Positions 4,504 through 5,408 of a stretch of 5,408 bases of DNA are shown here, one piece after another (position 1 is the stretch's first letter; each line of letters opens with the position of its first letter). The position numbers and the translations under genes were made by a program. Under the pieces are notes generated by a model. That model saw only the letters and a list, made by a program, of their open reading frames with translations. It searched no databases and was not told where the DNA came from. This DNA comes from Bacillota bacterium (lineage in GTDB: Bacteria; Bacillota_E; Symbiobacteriia; JAMDAP01): contig JAMDAP010000049.1 in assembly GCA_023484675.1 (NCBI GenBank), positions 3,247-8,654 of the forward strand, read 5' to 3'.

Positions 4504-5408
4504 CTACTTGACCAGACCCTTCAGGTGGGCGGCGTCACGATGCGCCGGATCAACCACCGCGAAGGAGGTGACCAGGCTGCGCTCAAAGGGGCTGCCATCG
4601 ACCAGGGTGCCACGGATGGTCAGGGACAGGTTGTAGATCCCATCCTGTTTGGGCAAGAGTTGCTTGGCCTTCAGGCCCTTGCCCTGGACCCATTGACCGA
4701 GATGGCCGGCCGAGATCTTCATCGGCCGTGACTTGCCCGACTCCGTCCGAACCAGCGTGCCCTCCGCCTCAGCCGAGGCAATCGCTGCCGGTCCACCGGC
4801 CAGGGTCAGCGACAGGTCCAGGCTGCTGCCCGGCTCCACCACGCCCGCCGGCCGCGCCAGTTGGGCGGTCAGGCCGCCCTCGATGGCAGCGCTGGCCAGG
4901 TAGGCGCCGTTGCTGCCCGAGGCGTCCTGCATTTCGATGTTCCACAGGCCTCCTTCGGGTTGAACCACCACCAGGGCGACGCGCTCCGCGCCCCGGAAGT
5001 ACTCGTCGGCAGCGTGACGCTGGTCGGCATTCAGACGCTGTCCCGACGGGCTCACCAGAGTGACTTGGAGTCCCGGCGAAGCGCTCAGGACCTCAAACAC
5101 GACCTGCTTGGCGCCGGACTCCACCGGCACCGTCTCCGACGCTTGACCCTTCACCCACTGTCCGCCGCGGTAAATGCGGCCGCTGTCCGCAACGGCCTGG
5201 GTGCTGTTCGCCACGGTCGCCGCTGCCTCGGCCGAACCCAGGGCTGCGACCCGGTAAGCCGGGGCCTCCGAGGCCTGCCGCGCCCCGCCGAAGTCGGACG
5301 CCGCCAGCTGCCCGGCGAAGGAGTTCACGTAACTGAAGACCTGGCTTCCCATGCGAATGTTATCGTGGTTCCAGGCGCTGCTGGTGGGGTCAGCGCTGTG
5401 CCCGGGTA
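4504..5408 (-). CDS. C-terminal part of a probable secreted hydrolase (lipase/esterase-like) with beta-sandwich domains, 5' end outside window
   Basis: The frame is open from the right edge to TAG at 4506-4504 (300 complete codons). The Met at 5352 is internal: upstream in-frame sequence PGHSADPTSSAWNHDNIRMG (visible residues 1-20) looks genuine and there is no ribosome binding site before it. That opening, with a His-Asp in NHDNIR followed by a helix, resembles the end of an alpha/beta-hydrolase fold with its catalytic His; this is inference. Residues about 95-176 form a beta-rich module (QVVFEVLSASPGLQVTLVSPSG, split here as QVVFEVLS and LQVTLVSPSG; then LWNIEMQD) like the domains trailing secreted lipases, VWA proteins and proteases. 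Residues about 180-288 form a second beta-rich module ending DGIYNLSLTIRGTLVDGSPF. There is no membrane anchor or sorting signal at the C-terminus. An extracellular location is likely but the signal peptide is out of view. A terminator follows at 4481-4449. Confidence 0.7.
   Translation of the reverse strand, partial: PGHSADPTSSAWNHDNIRMGSQVFSYVNSFAGQLAASDFGGARQASEAPAYRVAALGSAEAAATVANSTQAVADSGRIYRGGQWVKGQASETVPVESGAKQVVFEVLSASPGLQVTLVSPSGQRLNADQRHAADEYFRGAERVALVVVQPEGGLWNIEMQDASGSNGAYLASAAIEGGLTAQLARPAGVVEPGSSLDLSLTLAGGPAAIASAEAEGTLVRTESGKSRPMKISAGHLGQWVQGKGLKAKQLLPKQDGIYNLSLTIRGTLVDGSPFERSLVTSFAVVDPAHRDAAHLKGLVK

Noticed and set aside
4728..5063. Plus-strand Pro/Arg-rich frame opposite the secreted hydrolase
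   Set aside because: Typical antisense translation of a high-GC gene; low complexity and no ribosome binding site.

Overview
The window looks like part of the chromosome of a high-GC, endospore-forming Firmicute. A lineage such as Symbiobacterium, Thermaerobacter or Limnochorda would fit, but that is inference. The support is a GerA-family spore germination receptor gene, a close relative of Bacillus AprX, strong purine-rich Shine-Dalgarno sequences (GGAGG, GGAGGAGG, AGGGGG), and high G+C with GC-rich third codon positions. No RNA gene, CRISPR array, insertion sequence or replication origin was seen.

Layout, left to right. Positions 1-1164 (minus strand) hold the N-terminal soluble domain and first membrane segment of a GerA-type germinant receptor subunit. 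Its homology stops at about position 108. Beyond that lies about 77 bp of unrelated sequence and then a 31-bp perfect inverted copy of the gene's own codons, touching the window edge. Positions 1282-2280 (minus) encode a complete Gfo/Idh/MocA-type NAD(P)-dependent oxidoreductase. A 150-bp divergent intergenic region follows. It carries a G-quadruplex-type motif over the oxidoreductase ribosome binding site, a 10-bp palindrome, and a leader hairpin that covers the ribosome binding site of the next gene. Positions 2431-3735 (plus) encode an AprX-type subtilisin-family serine protease with its full catalytic set. It converges on, and overlaps by 22 bp, a NUDIX hydrolase gene on the minus strand (3714-4172). 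Upstream of the NUDIX gene is a short ORF (4222-4380, minus) that looks like a leftover of a larger protein. Next come a terminator hairpin (4449-4481) and the C-terminal 300 residues of a probable secreted hydrolase whose 5' end lies outside the window (4504 to the right edge, minus).

The genes do not form one pathway. Germination receptor, protease and NUDIX hydrolase are compatible with stationary-phase or sporulation physiology, but the arrangement does not prove this. The features most worth a second look are the inverted-repeat/foreign junction in the germination gene, the leader hairpin over the aprX ribosome binding site, the G-rich element at the oxidoreductase start, and the gene remnant. 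I found no convincing previously undescribed multi-gene system.
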